Below, piece after piece: positions 47,969 through 60,300 of a stretch of DNA of 64,000 nt. Each line of letters opens with the position of its first letter. Position 1 is the stretch's first letter. This DNA comes from Acanthosepion esculentum (taxonomy: Eukaryota; Mollusca; Cephalopoda; Sepiida; Sepiidae), in contig OZ038498.1 of assembly GCA_964036315.1 (NCBI GenBank), positions 11,830,339 through 11,894,338 on the forward strand, written 5' to 3'. The notes under the pieces are model-generated. The model was not told the DNA's origin. It saw nothing but the letters and a program-made list of their open reading frames with translations, and ran no database searches. The position numbers and the translations under genes are program-made.

Positions 47969-48239
47969 TGTGGTGAGGTGTAAGACGTGTGTGAAAAGTT
48001 CGCAACTCTCTATTCTGAAAACAAAAGTGAGATTGAAGACATATTTCAAAACCGTATTTTGCATACACACCTCACACGCCGTCCACAGTAAAATACTGTG
48101 CTTCATATTCTCCATCCGATGATCACGTCTGGGACAGGCACATGATCCATAACATACAAAAGCTGAGTAGCAAATGCATCTAAAATAAATTTTGAGAAAG
48201 CATCTACAAAGCCTGGAGCTTACAGATCAGTTCTTAGCT

Positions 48240-48520
48240 ATCACGAGTTGTTTGGTTGATTTTCATTAGAGGCATATCAACATCTCTATGGGTTATTTAG
48301 TACCAAAATCTAAATATTTTGAATACATTTTTATGGCTTCCACGAAATATATTTTAAATGCAATTGTATTTCTTCAACTACAGATAAAATGTATTGTTGG
48401 TCATTTTCCTATAAAATGTATTTCTGATATATAAAATACCTATTGATAGTAAAATTATCAACAATATCTCTTTACATTAAAATACACTAGCACTTAAGAG
48501 GTGGTCCCGGATCAGAGGCC
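48240..48520 (+). repeat. Interspersed repeat R1, copy 3
   Basis: GGCATATCAACATCTCTATG and AAAATGTATTGTTGGTCA, then CTAGCACTTAAGAGGTGGTC, match R1. It leads directly into the 30-bp array. Confidence 0.7.
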
Positions 48521-48527
48521 TTGCTGT

Positions 48528-48922
48528 CAGATGTAGTTTATCGTCTTACCCAGGACGCGGATTTAGTTTATCGTCTTACCCAGGACGCCGATGTCGTTTA
48601 TCGTCATACCCACGATGCGGATGTCGTTTATCGTCATACCCACGATGCGGATGTCGTTTATCGTCATACCCAGGATGCTGATGTCGTTTATCGTCATACC
48701 CAGGACGCGGATGTAGTTTATCGTCTTACCCACGATGCGGATGTAGTTTATCGTCTTACCCAGGACGCGGATGTAGTTTATCATCTTACCCAGGACGCGG
48801 ATGTAGTTTATTGTCTTACCCACGATGCGGATGTCGTTTATCGTCATACCCAGGATGCTGATGTCGTTTATCGTCTCATCCAGGATGCGGATATAGTTTA
48901 TAGTCTTACCCAGGACGCGAAA
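48528..48922. repeat. 30-bp minisatellite expanded within R1
   Basis: About 13 units of 30 bp (GATGTAGTTTATCGTCTTAC, CCAGGACGCG). R1 copy 1 at 10.1 kb has only two of these units and copy 2 one degenerate unit, so the array is a local expansion. The plus frame gives VVYRLTQDAD repeats in a 160-codon frame. Confidence 0.95.
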
Positions 48923-48924
48923 AA

Positions 48925-50345
48925 ACTGACACGAATTCTTTGCGTATCAGTAATATTAGAAGCAAGAGATATATGCAATGAAAGGAAATCTTTCAAACTC
49001 TGAAAGTGGTATTTCCAACCGAATACAAGGCAGACGGGGAAAAGAATAAGGAAAAAAAAGGGCAAATAGCATTCCAACGTCAAAAACTGCACAGCTTGTG
49101 CCAATAATCGTTAGTGTCCAGGGAACTGTTTCACAAATACTTACTAAAAATCGTAGGAAAATTGAACAACAACTGATTCTTCGAATCGAAGAGATTCCTG
49201 AAGAGAATGCAAGGGATTTGGGTAAATTTGTTATCACTTACAATCCAACGGTGACCACTCTATACCAAGTGGGACGAAGATACAAATGGAAATAGTAATT
49301 GTGAAAGATAGAAAAGATGACTGTACCTATCATTACAGGAGCACTTGGAGCGACACTAAAAGCAGTTTATTAATGTAGAAATTGACTAAAGGGAACGAGT
49401 GATGGAATAAATGTAATGTCAGTGGGCAATTTTTGTTAATCCCAAACCCTTGTATAGACGTGAGGTTCCATGCTTTGGATGTCTATCGAGTCTCAAGTTC
49501 ACTCCAAACGACAAGTGGGATTCGTGTATAAAATCCGTTGCTAAAGATGTTGGGAAAAATCTTCAGCTTATCCTATCGCTGCAGGAAATACAATGACGTC
49601 TTCTGCCATGCTTTATCCATTCAAGAATCAGATTAGAACAAAAATGAAGCCCTGCTGACATCTCTGGGCGGGAGCTGTTCACTTTCCAGCCTTGATAGAT
49701 TTAAGGTTACACGCTCTTGCCGATGAAGCTATAACCTTCCACTGAATAGCCACTTTCCCAAAGACGCTATGTTCCGTGCCAAATTTCACTTTAGTTCCAC
49801 TAGTTCAGACTTTTACAGCTAGGACACGTGCTATGCCACTTCCACTAAGTCGGATCCCACCCACATTTCCCCCGTGTTCCAAATGTAAGGAGAAAGTTCC
49901 ACTGACAGATTTTTTTCCAAAATCTATTTTTAATTTTGTGAGACAAGCTCCCGCGTGAATGCTTTCCTGAACACCACAATATTAACCTCTTCAAGTGATT
50001 GTGTATCCTGTTTATCCTCATAATTTTCACCTCTTACCAGCATAACTAATTTAGCAATAACGTTTTATTTTGATATGGGCCCTCGCTTCGTGGATTTTTG
50101 CATAAAAATATTAGTTTCATATGCACTCTACGCTAAAATGCATACGAAAATGTTTATTTCGTTCTCTCCGTATTTCCAGAATTTAATATGGCACTGTTTA
50201 TGGAAATAGAGACAATGGAAATTGAATGAAATGTACATGAGATATGAGACATGTACAAGTAGGCTCGTCCATTGCATAAATACAGACAATTCATCCATCT
50301 CTATGCAGTGAACTCTTTTGGTGATGTAGAAAATCATTACGTACA
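48925..50345. other. Unassigned interval
   Basis: A 65-codon frame (49098-49295) and PPTFPPCSKCKEKVPL (in 49776-49958) do not match a family I know. These may be decayed retroelement coding pieces. Confidence 0.3.
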
Positions 50346-50356
50346 CACACATGTAC

Positions 50357-51232
<876 letters not shown>

Positions 51233-51585
51233 ATATTAAATATCCACGTATTCTCTTTTATATCTTATTATTATTAATGCAAAATGTCAGGCACCTTATG
51301 TATTTTCCCTATTTGCTTCTAAAACAACCGAATGCTTGATAAGCGCAATGAACTAAAATGCCAGATTTTGTAAGCATATTATAACCGATAAAACTTACAT
51401 TCCCCCATGTACAAAAGTTAAAAATCATCTTATTTGTAATAACTTTAACATAATTTGCTTTATTTTCTCTAATAGATGTGACAATATTGGTGAGACTGGC
51501 TCTGAATTCCGTCTCCGATTTAACAATAAAAAACTATTACGGAAAATTTCAATCATTGTACATCGTTTCAATTAATCTAATCAAA

Positions 51586-52033
51586 GTATAGACCAGTGTT
51601 TCTCAACCTTTTTTTTAGCAACGGCACACCAAGAAGCAAATGAAAATATTACGGCACACTTAGCAAATATTTTTAAAGGGTATACATTTAAATATTATGG
51701 AATAAAGCTATAGATTTATAAGAATAAAAATACACACTCAAATTTAAAGTTTTTTTTATTTCAATGTTTCCTTTCAACTATTTGTGCAGCTTAGGACGAA
51801 GCCTGTGTTTGAGGGTGTTTTTTTGCGATTTCTTCAATGTTTGGTCGAATGTGTGATAAGCAAACCCTCATTTCTTCTTCAGTTGAGCATAGTCTTTTTC
51901 GCTTTTTATTTTTGGGGCTATTTAGGGTTCAGAAGCCTAATTCACATAAATAAGTAGTAGAAAATTGCCGTAACAATATTTCGCAGCTTACGACTGTGAG
52001 GCGACACGACGGTTGAGACTTACTGGTATAGAC
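51586..52033 (-). mobile_element. hAT deletion derivative with 8-bp target duplication
   Basis: The element 51594-52025 starts CAGTGTTTCTCAACC and ends GGTTGAGACTTACTG (12 of 15 bases inverted match), and is flanked by perfect GTATAGAC duplications (51586-51593 and 52026-52033). Minus-strand translation in 51780-51990 gives STTYLCELGF, a stop, TLNSPKNKKRKRL and EEEMRVCLSHIRPNIEEI, the C-terminal dimerisation region of hAT transposases of the ZBED/Charlie type. The rest of the transposase is deleted. Mobilisation would need a helper. Confidence 0.88.
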
Positions 52034-52034
52034 A

Positions 52035-52520
52035 ATGTTAGATGCCTCCTTTTAACCTCTTCTTTTAAGAAACTCTACAAGGATTGATGTAAAGAAACTT
52101 TTTCTCTAGTCGGAAATTTGAAGGCAATTAAATTTTCAAACCTTTTTTTAATTTTTATCAATGCTATTAAAACTTCATCGGTATTATTATTATCATTATT
52201 ATTATTATTATTTTATTTCTTTTGATTTCTGGCGTTTACCCATTTCTTTCCGGGTCCCGCCCAGGGACCTAAGGTTAGAAATGGCATTATGACACTTTCC
52301 ACCGCAAAAAAAAAAAAAAAATTACGTAGATAAAGCCCTTCGTAAAGTGTGGGCTGTACTTGTGAGAACCATTTTTTTGTATTTCTTTGAGGCATGGGCT
52401 TCCAGAAATCCCTTCAATTAGTCTACTGTAATCTTTTCCAACCAATCCTAGGGCTCCAACTACAACAGGGATTGTTGATGTTCCCAAGTGCCACATTTTT
52501 GAGATTTCTATTTCAAGGTC
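52035..52520. other. Non-coding interval
   Basis: Contains (TTA)n at 52180-52212 and an A-run near 52306. Nothing else supported. Confidence 0.4.
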
Positions 52521-52524
52521 CGGA

Positions 52525-53055
52525 AATGGCCGAAACGTTGTGATAAATATGGCGACAAAGATGAGGACAATAGTCCGAATAATGTAAATAGTGTACATAA
52601 TACCTCATCTCAGAAATATAGACAGATACTGAATGGCCGAAACGTTGTGATAAATATGGCGACAAAGATGAGGACAATAGTCCGAATAATGTAAATAGTG
52701 TACATAATACCTCATCTCAGAAATATAGACAGATACTGAATGGCCGAAACGTTGTGATAAATATGGTGACAAAGATGAGGACAATAGTCCGAATAATGTA
52801 AATAGTGTACATAATACCTCCTCTCAGAAATATAGACAGATACTGAATGGCCGAAACGTTGTGATAAATATGGCGACAAAGATGAGGACAATAGTCTGAA
52901 TAATGTAAATAATGTACATAATACCTCATCTCAGAAATATAGACAGATAATGAAGGGCCGAAACGTTTTGATAAATATGGCGACAAAGATGAGGGAAATA
53001 GTCTGAATAATGTAAATAATGTACATAATACCTCATCTCATATATATAGACAGAT
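52525..53055 (+). repeat. 107-bp tandem array of the PLE-linked SINE tail
   Basis: About five units starting at GGCCGAAACGTTGTGATAAA and ending CTCATCTCAGAAATATAGAC, with a 107-bp period (unit starts 52631, 52738, 52845). Only the part downstream of stem II of the hammerhead-like core is repeated. Confidence 0.92.
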
Positions 53056-53059
53056 ACTT

Positions 53060-54420
53060 TATATTTTTACATAAAACTTTTAGAACCGGTCAGAATTTAC
53101 GATCAAGTTCTGAAGCAATTAAAAGGGAAGTGAGTTTGATTCTTTACTCATTTTGGTTTACTTTCGTCACAATTATAGGACCACTTGGCCAGAATCGAAA
53201 ACAGTACTCTTTGTTTCCCTCAAACTAACTCCTTAACCATTACTCCGCATCGAAAAGCCTGTCTGGGCGCTTTACTTCAGACTAAAGTAAACTTCGTTAA
53301 TATCAATAAACCCGCGAATATAATTAGTTGATATACAAAGGTGACGATGATGAGGTTTGAGCCAAAGGAGACATGTAATCGATGCAATGCCCGAGATGTT
53401 ATAGAATACCTGGAAGGTGTAATTTTGTCACCTGCAATACTTATTCAATAATTAGTTTGGCTTCGATCCGCGAGAAATCGATAAGTATCACAAATTCTAC
53501 CTTAGCTACGCTGTTAGCCAGGTAAAGCTTCCGACACACGAGAGGGAAATTAAAATACTCTTAAAGTAACAGGTTTCATGGGGGATAAGTTGTTGAAAGA
53601 AATCCCAAAATGAAATTGTTTCTTTTGCTTGAATTTTAGAAGAATTAAAATGTACTGTATGAAGTAGTAGAGTAAAAGGAAATGAAAGTTTAAGAAAAGG
53701 ACGAAATGACCTCTTCGAAAGCAAATCTCTTTTCTCGCAGATTTAAAGCATTTTAGCAATTCGGATCGATTATTTAGTCTGACACACGTTTAAAATAGTA
53801 ATGGCTTGATTAAAAACTAGTCGTATTTAAAATTTCAAATATATTTTTAAAACGTTTAAAAAAAAACAACTGAAAATACAGCAATCCACTGAGTTGCAAT
53901 AAAGCTATTAAAATTGCATCAAAAGGCAGAAATTTTTATACTACGACAAAAAAAAAAAAAAAATTAGCGAAAAAGGAAAGCTGAACAAGAAAGACAATTT
54001 GAAAAGAATTGCAATGTAAAAGAAACGAGTCAATATTTCTTTATATTAGCTTTTGTGGTACTTAATAACAAGCAAATTTCTTAGTCACGGGACGAAGATT
54101 TTTAGTTTCTTGTCCTTCTACTAATTTCACTCTGAAAACTAGTAGGCAACAAATTGACGTGTCCTTAAGTAAAAAAAAAAGTTATTGAGACGAAAGATAA
54201 TCGACATTTACACGAGTATATACAATATATTACACAAATCCACTCTTTCGTGACAAAAGATTAACCATTTCTAAGATGCAAGCCGATGTTTTAGATTAAA
54301 AGAAAAAATATAGGAACAACATTTCTGTAAGGTTGAAAACCACGCGTATTAGGAATGGCGAGGAGAAATCTTCGCTTCACACAAGAATAAAAATGTGTAA
54401 CAAGTTGTAATTGTCTGTCA
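53060..54420. other. Non-coding interval
   Basis: A possible SINE relic on the minus strand near 53080-53260 (GCGGAGTAATGGTTAAGG) is weak. The remainder is AT-rich with poly-A runs and no gene. Confidence 0.35.
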
Positions 54421-54424
54421 AGCA

Positions 54425-54856
54425 TGGAAAAGAATACCGGAAACAGTAATAAGGACTGCTAGAGAAAAACAATAACAACAAAATTGCTATATGAGCACTG
54501 GTAAAAAAAAAATAACTGAGACATTAGGTTTATAATCCCAGACTATACTGGACACATGGCTCAGTTGATAAAAGCGTTGGTTGAACCCAGGGACTGGACT
54601 CACAAGAGTTGAGAGTTCAATACCTGGCTACAGCTGAGGTGAACAAAAACTTGGAGAGTTAAGTTAAAGGGATATAACTGATACTGAGACATCCGGAAGA
54701 GGCATGGCACGTGGTACTAGAACGTTCTAACCCGGTGGACGGAATAAAGGGTTCAGTTCCAAATTCCAATCAAGTGAAGAATGCCGGAGCGTACAACGGC
54801 CGAAACGTCGTGAATATGGCGGTAAAGATTAGGACAATTATCTGAGCAATGCAGAT
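54425..54856 (+). repeat. PLE C-terminal scrap joined to tRNA-like head and hammerhead-like core
   Basis: 54425-54540 matches the end of the PLE coding region and its 3' flank at 58925-59060 (shared AGTAATAAGG, AGAGAAAA, GACATTAGGTTTATAAT). Next comes GGACACATGG, A box TGGCTCAGTTG (54557-54567), B-box-like GAGTTCAATACC (54613-54624), the SINE body and a core at 54774-54809 (GTGAAGA, weakened stem, GAA, ACGT, C). It is the best single copy of the composite unit on the plus strand. Confidence 0.75.
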
Positions 54857-54859
54857 AAG

Positions 54860-55400
54860 TTGTAATTGATTGATTTTTTTTTTTGGTAGGGGGGTCATTT
54901 ATTTAAAACTAAAACATATTTTGGATTGTAGGAAATTGCTTACTGCCTCCGGTATTCCCAAGAAAACCCTCATTTAATTATTGACCGGATTTTAAGCTGC
55001 TTAACTTCAGTGGTGGAATAGGAACATTGGAAAACTCAACAACTTGAAGCAAACATTGCGTTCAAAGTTCTTTGTGTAGCCTATGTCAATATTCTTAAGA
55101 AAGCCACATCAGCATGTCAAAGCTGGGATGGCGGCAGATACAAACATATGAAAAAAAAACTTTTAAAAGTATTGTATTTTCACATGTAATAACAGCAACG
55201 TTTAAATCCAGTCGAGAAGTCCTCTACAATGAAAAAGTGTTTCATTTCCTTTTCGTATCAAGACACCATAAACCAACGAATGCTGTTTAGTCTAAGTAAT
55301 TTCAGAGGGAACAGATAAGTAGCGAATTTTCTGTATAATCACACAATAATACCAAAAATATATTTTGAGATTTTTGTAAACTATGTTTTCTTCTCATGAA
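54860..55400. other. Non-coding interval
   Basis: Nothing supported. Confidence 0.4.
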
Positions 55401-55404
55401 ATAG

Positions 55405-55850
55405 CGTCGGCATCCGTCCGTCTCTGGAGACGATGGAGTAGCGCTTAGTGCGCTACGACCCTGGGCGGGACATATGGAGAACTAGGGCTGCCCGGACGAC
55501 TAGTTCCCCCTCTCGGCCTTGCTAGCAGAGCCCAAAGGAGAGGATAAACCAATACAGTTTGGTACCAACGCGACTGCAGGAGTTGCCGGAAAGTAGCACA
55601 AAGTGCCGTCCATCCACCTTCGGGGCTCCACTCCGGGTTTGAATTCAGAGTTGTCCTTCTCCTAGACCATTTGCCATCCAAGGTTATAGAACCTAGTCTG
55701 TCCTGCTATTTACTCATAGCTGGAGGGAGAAGATGAGGATTCATGCCTTCCCCAAGGGTATTAGCACGTAAGTGAATGTAATGTATTCGATTGGAATTCG
55801 AACTCGGCTCTCCGATTCCTCAATCCGCTATCCATTACTCCACGTTTTCA
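55405..55850 (-). repeat. SINE family S2, long copy
   Basis: Minus strand: GTGGAGTAATGGATAGCGG (A box), GAGTTCGAATTCC (B box), GTGCTAATACCCTTGGGGAA, then a body of about 280 bp different from the other S2 copies, with GTAGCGC/GCGCTAC hairpin (55438-55456). The 78-codon frame inside is not a gene. Confidence 0.8.
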
Positions 55851-55859
55851 TAATCTAAT

Positions 55860-56515
55860 TCCGTCCTTTTCTTCGCTTAAAAATTTAATCAATGATTTCT
55901 TGGCCCCAAACCAACAGTTTTCTTCTACTCATGAGTAACATCGAATGAAGAAATGGTTTGAACTGTTATAGAAATATAAAAATGACAGATATTATCTTTG
56001 AAGTCTGGAGGACACAGGAGGTCAGATTCCAGTGTAGCATCATTAATTTCTTAAGATTGATAAAGCCTTTGAGCGAAGACAACGTGTCAGTCCTTCGATC
56101 AAATGCGCCGGCGAAGCGCAAGAATTAGGCAACTTACTGAGTGTGCAACGCCTTTCAACTGCTTGCTTCAGATTTTTGTATAGTGCCAGAAAAGAAGAAG
56201 GAAACGAGACCCGAGTGGGTTTTACATACAATTCTTCTGTTTGCATCGGTTGATACCAGTGGTTGCTAGTGACATGAGAGAAGCGTAAACCTGATGCTAT
56301 TCCGACTGTGGCTCAAATAAGAGAATCCAATAGGAATGAGGCGTCGATAGGAATTGGGATTGTCAATCAGTAATCGATAACAACACACTGAGAGTACTCA
56401 AGAGATATCGAGACGGAGAGAAAGAGAGTGCGTGCGTCTGTGTGTGTCGGTAGGAAAGTTGATTCATTGATGATGAGCGTCGCTGCCTGCAGTTGGCGTT
56501 TGCAGAATCCGCTTG
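55860..56515. other. Non-coding interval
   Basis: No gene supported. A 67-codon minus frame at 56043-56246 has no recognisable domain. Confidence 0.35.
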
Positions 56516-56527
56516 TGATGGGAAAAA

Positions 56528-56752
56528 AAATACACGCACACATGCGCACATACACATACGTGCGCACACACACATACACACACAGACACGCACACAAACA
56601 CACACACACACACATACGTGCGCGCACACACCCATACACACACAGGCACACAGACACGCACACATACGTACACACATACACATACGTGCGCACAAACACG
56701 CATACACACACACAGACACGCACTCTCTCTCTCTCACACACACACACATAAA
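56528..56752. repeat. Degenerate (CA)n with CG steps
   Basis: CACACA with CATACGTGCGCACA interruptions. Alternating purine-pyrimidine over long stretches. Confidence 0.93.
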
Positions 56753-56921
56753 TATGAGAGAGGTTAGGACATTAATTTTGCAACTCAGCAACTATAGTTT
56801 TTATATTGAAAAGCTTTTGAGATTAATATTCACAAATGAATTAAGTACACTGAAAAATTAAGTCAAAAAATAAATATCTATCGTGCAAAATAAATTCTCT
56901 TTTCGTAATTGGCCAGCAGTC

Positions 56922-56924
<3 letters not shown>

Positions 56925-56953
<29 letters not shown>

Positions 56954-57019
56954 CAGGCTGAGATATGTAGATAGATGCTAACAGACTGAGATAGATAGAT
57001 AGATAGATATAGATCGGGT

Positions 57020-57061
<42 letters not shown>

Positions 57062-57115
57062 TTTACTGGGTAAGATAGATAGATAGCTAGATAGATAGCT
57101 AGATAGGAACAGATT
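56925..57115. repeat. (GATA)n compound microsatellite
   Basis: GATA runs separated by ACAGRCTGAGATA-like spacers, as in the 50-51 kb satellite. Confidence 0.93.
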
Positions 57116-57119
57116 GAGA

Positions 57120-57830
57120 TAGGGAGAGTTTAGTTGAGAATTTTTTTTATACACTTGCACATATGAATGGGGGGACAAATAATAATTAATTCATGGGCAC
57201 ATATGTTGTATAGAAGAAGCATTTGGTGTTCGTGCTCCTGCCATAGGGATTGTATTTCTATTAACTCAAACCGAAAATGTTCTCATCTGTCTTCTTGAAA
57301 CCCCGTACATTTTTCCCCCTTTCCTCAATTCTTCCCACTCTCAGTCTTCTCATTCTCTTTCGCCCCCTGTAACCGGCTCGATTCTAGTAGCATTATTGCC
57401 TTGCTTGGAGTGAAACGATGAAAAGAAATACCCGTGTACATCTTCCAAAATAAGGAGTGTGTCTGCTCTGAGCAGAACCCATGACAAACACAGGGTATCC
57501 ATCTTGACACACGTGTGCAGTCTCGCATGCATATGTCCGTAAAAATGGTGTATGTCATGCTGCTATACATTATTCTAGGTACCTCCATTGAAATCGCGAT
57601 ATCTAACGTTTAAATTAATTTTGAAAAATGAAAAGGCTTTCTGGAAGCTTTTATTTTACGTTTAATTGAAAGCTAAATAATTAAAGTCACTATTTCCAGA
57701 AAGCAAAATCCTCTGGTGTATTTCAAACAGAAATTATAATGATTGAAATCGATTTCATTTTTTTCAGTAACATCGTCAATGTCGTTCATTTTTGAGACAT
57801 TTGTAAACACAAGTTAGTTCTATTAGCTGA
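57120..57830. other. Non-coding interval
   Basis: An 87-codon minus frame (57325-57588) resembles nothing known. Confidence 0.35.
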
Positions 57831-57839
57831 TTTAAAGTA

Positions 57840-58105
57840 GATAAGCATCGTATGGTACCACTGGATGGTACTGTGGCAAAGGCTGTTTTCATCACTTAAC
57901 ACAACAGATTACCATTCGATCTACCAGATGAGCATCGTATGGTACCACTGGATGGTACTGTGGCAAAGGCTGTTCTCATCACAGAACACAACAGTTGCCA
58001 TTCGATCTGCCAGATGAGCATCGTATGGTACCACTGGATGGTACTGTAGCAAAAGCTATTCTCATCACAGAACACAACAGATTACCATTCGATCAGCCAG
58101 ATGAG
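57840..58105. repeat. 86-bp tandem repeat
   Basis: Three units (GATGAGCATCGTATGGTACC, ACTGGATGGTACTGTGGCAA). A further partial copy lies at 58475-58515. A 66-bp direct repeat (CATATCAGAGGTTGGCAGTG) lies between, at 58215-58310. Confidence 0.9.
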
Positions 58106-58649
58106 CTGTAAAACATGTTTAATGTAGTTTGAATGTAGCAATCCGACGTAGTAATTAATTTGTTCAATGAAACAGCACCAATGTCTAGTAGCAGCCATTC
58201 AGGAATTTTTAAGGTCTTCCATATCAGAGGTTGGCAGTGGATATTCGGAGAGAGTAGGAAAACGTAGTTCTGCAGGTCTTTCATATCAGAGGTTGGCAGT
58301 GGATATTCCGGCAAAAAATAAACAAAATGGCCGACTTTATACACATCGGATCGAATATTCCACGTCTCCTTATTGGTTAACCTTCTCTTGGTAAACTAGA
58401 AAATGAGTCAGCTCATTTTGGTTGTATCACTAGTAAACATCATGTACACAAAATAACCCAACACAATCTGCCAGGTGAGCATCGTATGGTACCACTGGGT
58501 GTTACTGTGGCAGCTGATCTATCGCTTGATCTAGCTGTAAAAGCTCATAAATTTGTTTGTAATATTTCGATTCCCTTGACGTCTTACATACGCGACATGA
58601 CAATCTCTCGAAGGTCCACAATTCAACTCCTCTCAAGCCGATTTAATTG

Positions 58650-58925
58650 TAGAAAAGGAGAACTTGTACACTATTGTCCTCATCTTTGTCGCCATATTTA
58701 TCACAACGCGCCGGCCTTCTTCAGCTGGTTGTAATGTCGAACTGAACCCTTTATTTCGCTCACTGGGGTAGACTGTTCTAGTTTCACATGCCATGATTTA
58801 ATGGATGTCAGTTATCAGTTATCTCCGGTTAATTCCCCTCTCCAAGTTCTCCATTGCTTTAACCGGGTATTGAACTCATACTCTTTGGGTCCTGTCTAGC
58901 CAACGCCTTTATCCACTGTGCCACG
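58650..58925 (-). repeat. PLE-linked tRNA-headed SINE segment
   Basis: Minus strand: A box TGGCACAGTGG (58914-58924), B-box-like GAGTTCAATACCC (58865-58877), SINE body, CAGCTGAAGAAGGCCGG with the second half of the core deleted, then the tail. It begins directly downstream of the PLE coding end, so it forms the PLE's 3' region here. Confidence 0.75.
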
Positions 58926-59023
58926 TGTCCTTGAGAACATCTGTGTATAAATTTCTGGGTATTATAAACCTAATGTCTTCAGCAACCATTTTTACCAGAC
59001 CTCAAATTGCAATTTTTTGTTAT

Positions 59024-60300
59024 TATTGCTTTTCTCTGGCACCCCTTATTACTGGTTCCCATATTGTATTCATTTCTATGCTTGGTCGGCTCAGGAGATT
59101 TTTGTGGCCTAGCATATGTGCTGATTCCTTATTTTTACGAATTTTCCAATGATGTCCTTTGCCTCTAATCTCAACCTGATCCGACAGACGGCGGGGATCT
59201 CACCTTTTCTCTCCATATGTGGTCAGCCACGCGTGATTTTTCCACTTCCTCTCGTGTTACAGCTTTTTGGTGTTCTTGAAACAGGGGGCGGCCTGTCTCT
59301 CCTTTATATTTCTTTCCGCAGATGAACAGGATGATGTACACACAGTCTTTAATCATGTTCTCTTCTATGGGGGGGTCTTACTCGGGAGAGATATCTGCGA
59401 AGTGTCGTCAAGCTTTTGAAGATTGTGCTGATGTTATTATATGGACCGCAGATCCTTTGTATTTTTCTGATAACCCCTTCACATAAGGCAGACAGACTGT
59501 TTTCTGAGTGTTGTTGTCCTCCTCTTGTACCCGCCTCTCCTAGTTTTTGGGGGCTGCTGCCATGTACCCAGGGTAGTTGTTACTTATACTGACCAATTCT
59601 TTATCTAATGTCTCTGGGCCGCCACTTATGACTTTTGCTCGGTGTTGTAAGCAGCGGACGATCCCTTTCTTTACGCTGTATGGATGGTCGGAGTTGAAAA
59701 TGAGGTAGTGTCCGCTGAATGTCGGTTTACGGTATTTGGATGTCTTAAAGCCATGCTCTGTTCGAGATATTAGAACATCCAGGAATGGGAGTGTGTTGTT
59801 ACTCTCTTTCTCCATCGTGAACTGTATCGAAGGTCGTATTGAGTTCACATGGTCCAGTAGAACTTTAATATCTTCCTAGTGTAGCCAGAGTATGAAGGTG
59901 TCATCTACGTACCTTAACCATAGAGTTGGCTTTAGAGATATAGATTCTAATGCCATTTCCTCAAAGTATCCCATGTATATATTCGCCATTGCTGGTGATA
60001 ATGGCGAGCCCATAGCTAAGCCCTCATCCTGTCGATATATGTGTGATCCCAATCCGAAATGTGTTGTTTGTGTACAGAAAGTCAACATCTCCATCAGATT
60101 ATCTATTGGAATACGGGTCCATTCTTCTAGGGATGAGTCAGACGCCAATCTGTCTCTGACTACTGTGAGTGCCTCCTCCGTGGGTACCTTGGTGAACAAA
60201 CCCACTATGTCGGGATGGGAGCATCTTTGATTATTTCCACGAAGTGAGCGGAGTTTCGGACATATGAAGGAGACTTTCCGACCAATGGGTCAATTATATC
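59024..60300 (-). pseudogene. Penelope-like element: reverse transcriptase and GIY-YIG endonuclease, broken
   Basis: A single PLE protein can be followed on the minus strand. It starts near 60300 with DPLVGKSPSYVRNS (truncated at the N-terminus). The reverse transcriptase has LFTKVPTEEAL, LAMGSPLSPAMANIYMG and the catalytic YVDDTF, all intact, then FTMEKE..LPFLDVLI. A linker leads to a GIY-YIG-type domain near 59356-59171, where the motifs read CVYIILFICGKKYKGETGR. The usual GIY is CVY and YIG is YKG, so the endonuclease is probably dead. The C-terminus is ESAHMLGHKNLLSRPSIEMN, ending at 59024. Breaks: a frameshift near 60215, in-frame stops at 59876-59878, about 59540 and two near 59390-59420, and a frameshift near 59170. 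PLEs copy RNA into DNA at target sites using these two domains. This copy cannot make the protein. Confidence 0.9.

Noticed and set aside
46877..48122. Frames of 412, 383, 333 and 325 codons
   Set aside because: All lie in the (TGTGTCTG)-type array on both strands. Composition is only C/V/S or T/H/D.
48528..48922. CRISPR-like array (regular 30-bp repeats)
   Set aside because: Units are directly contiguous with no spacers, and the host is a eukaryote. It is a minisatellite.
49098..49295. 65-codon frame as a small host gene
   Set aside because: No start context, splice signals or family resemblance. Kept only as part of an unassigned interval.
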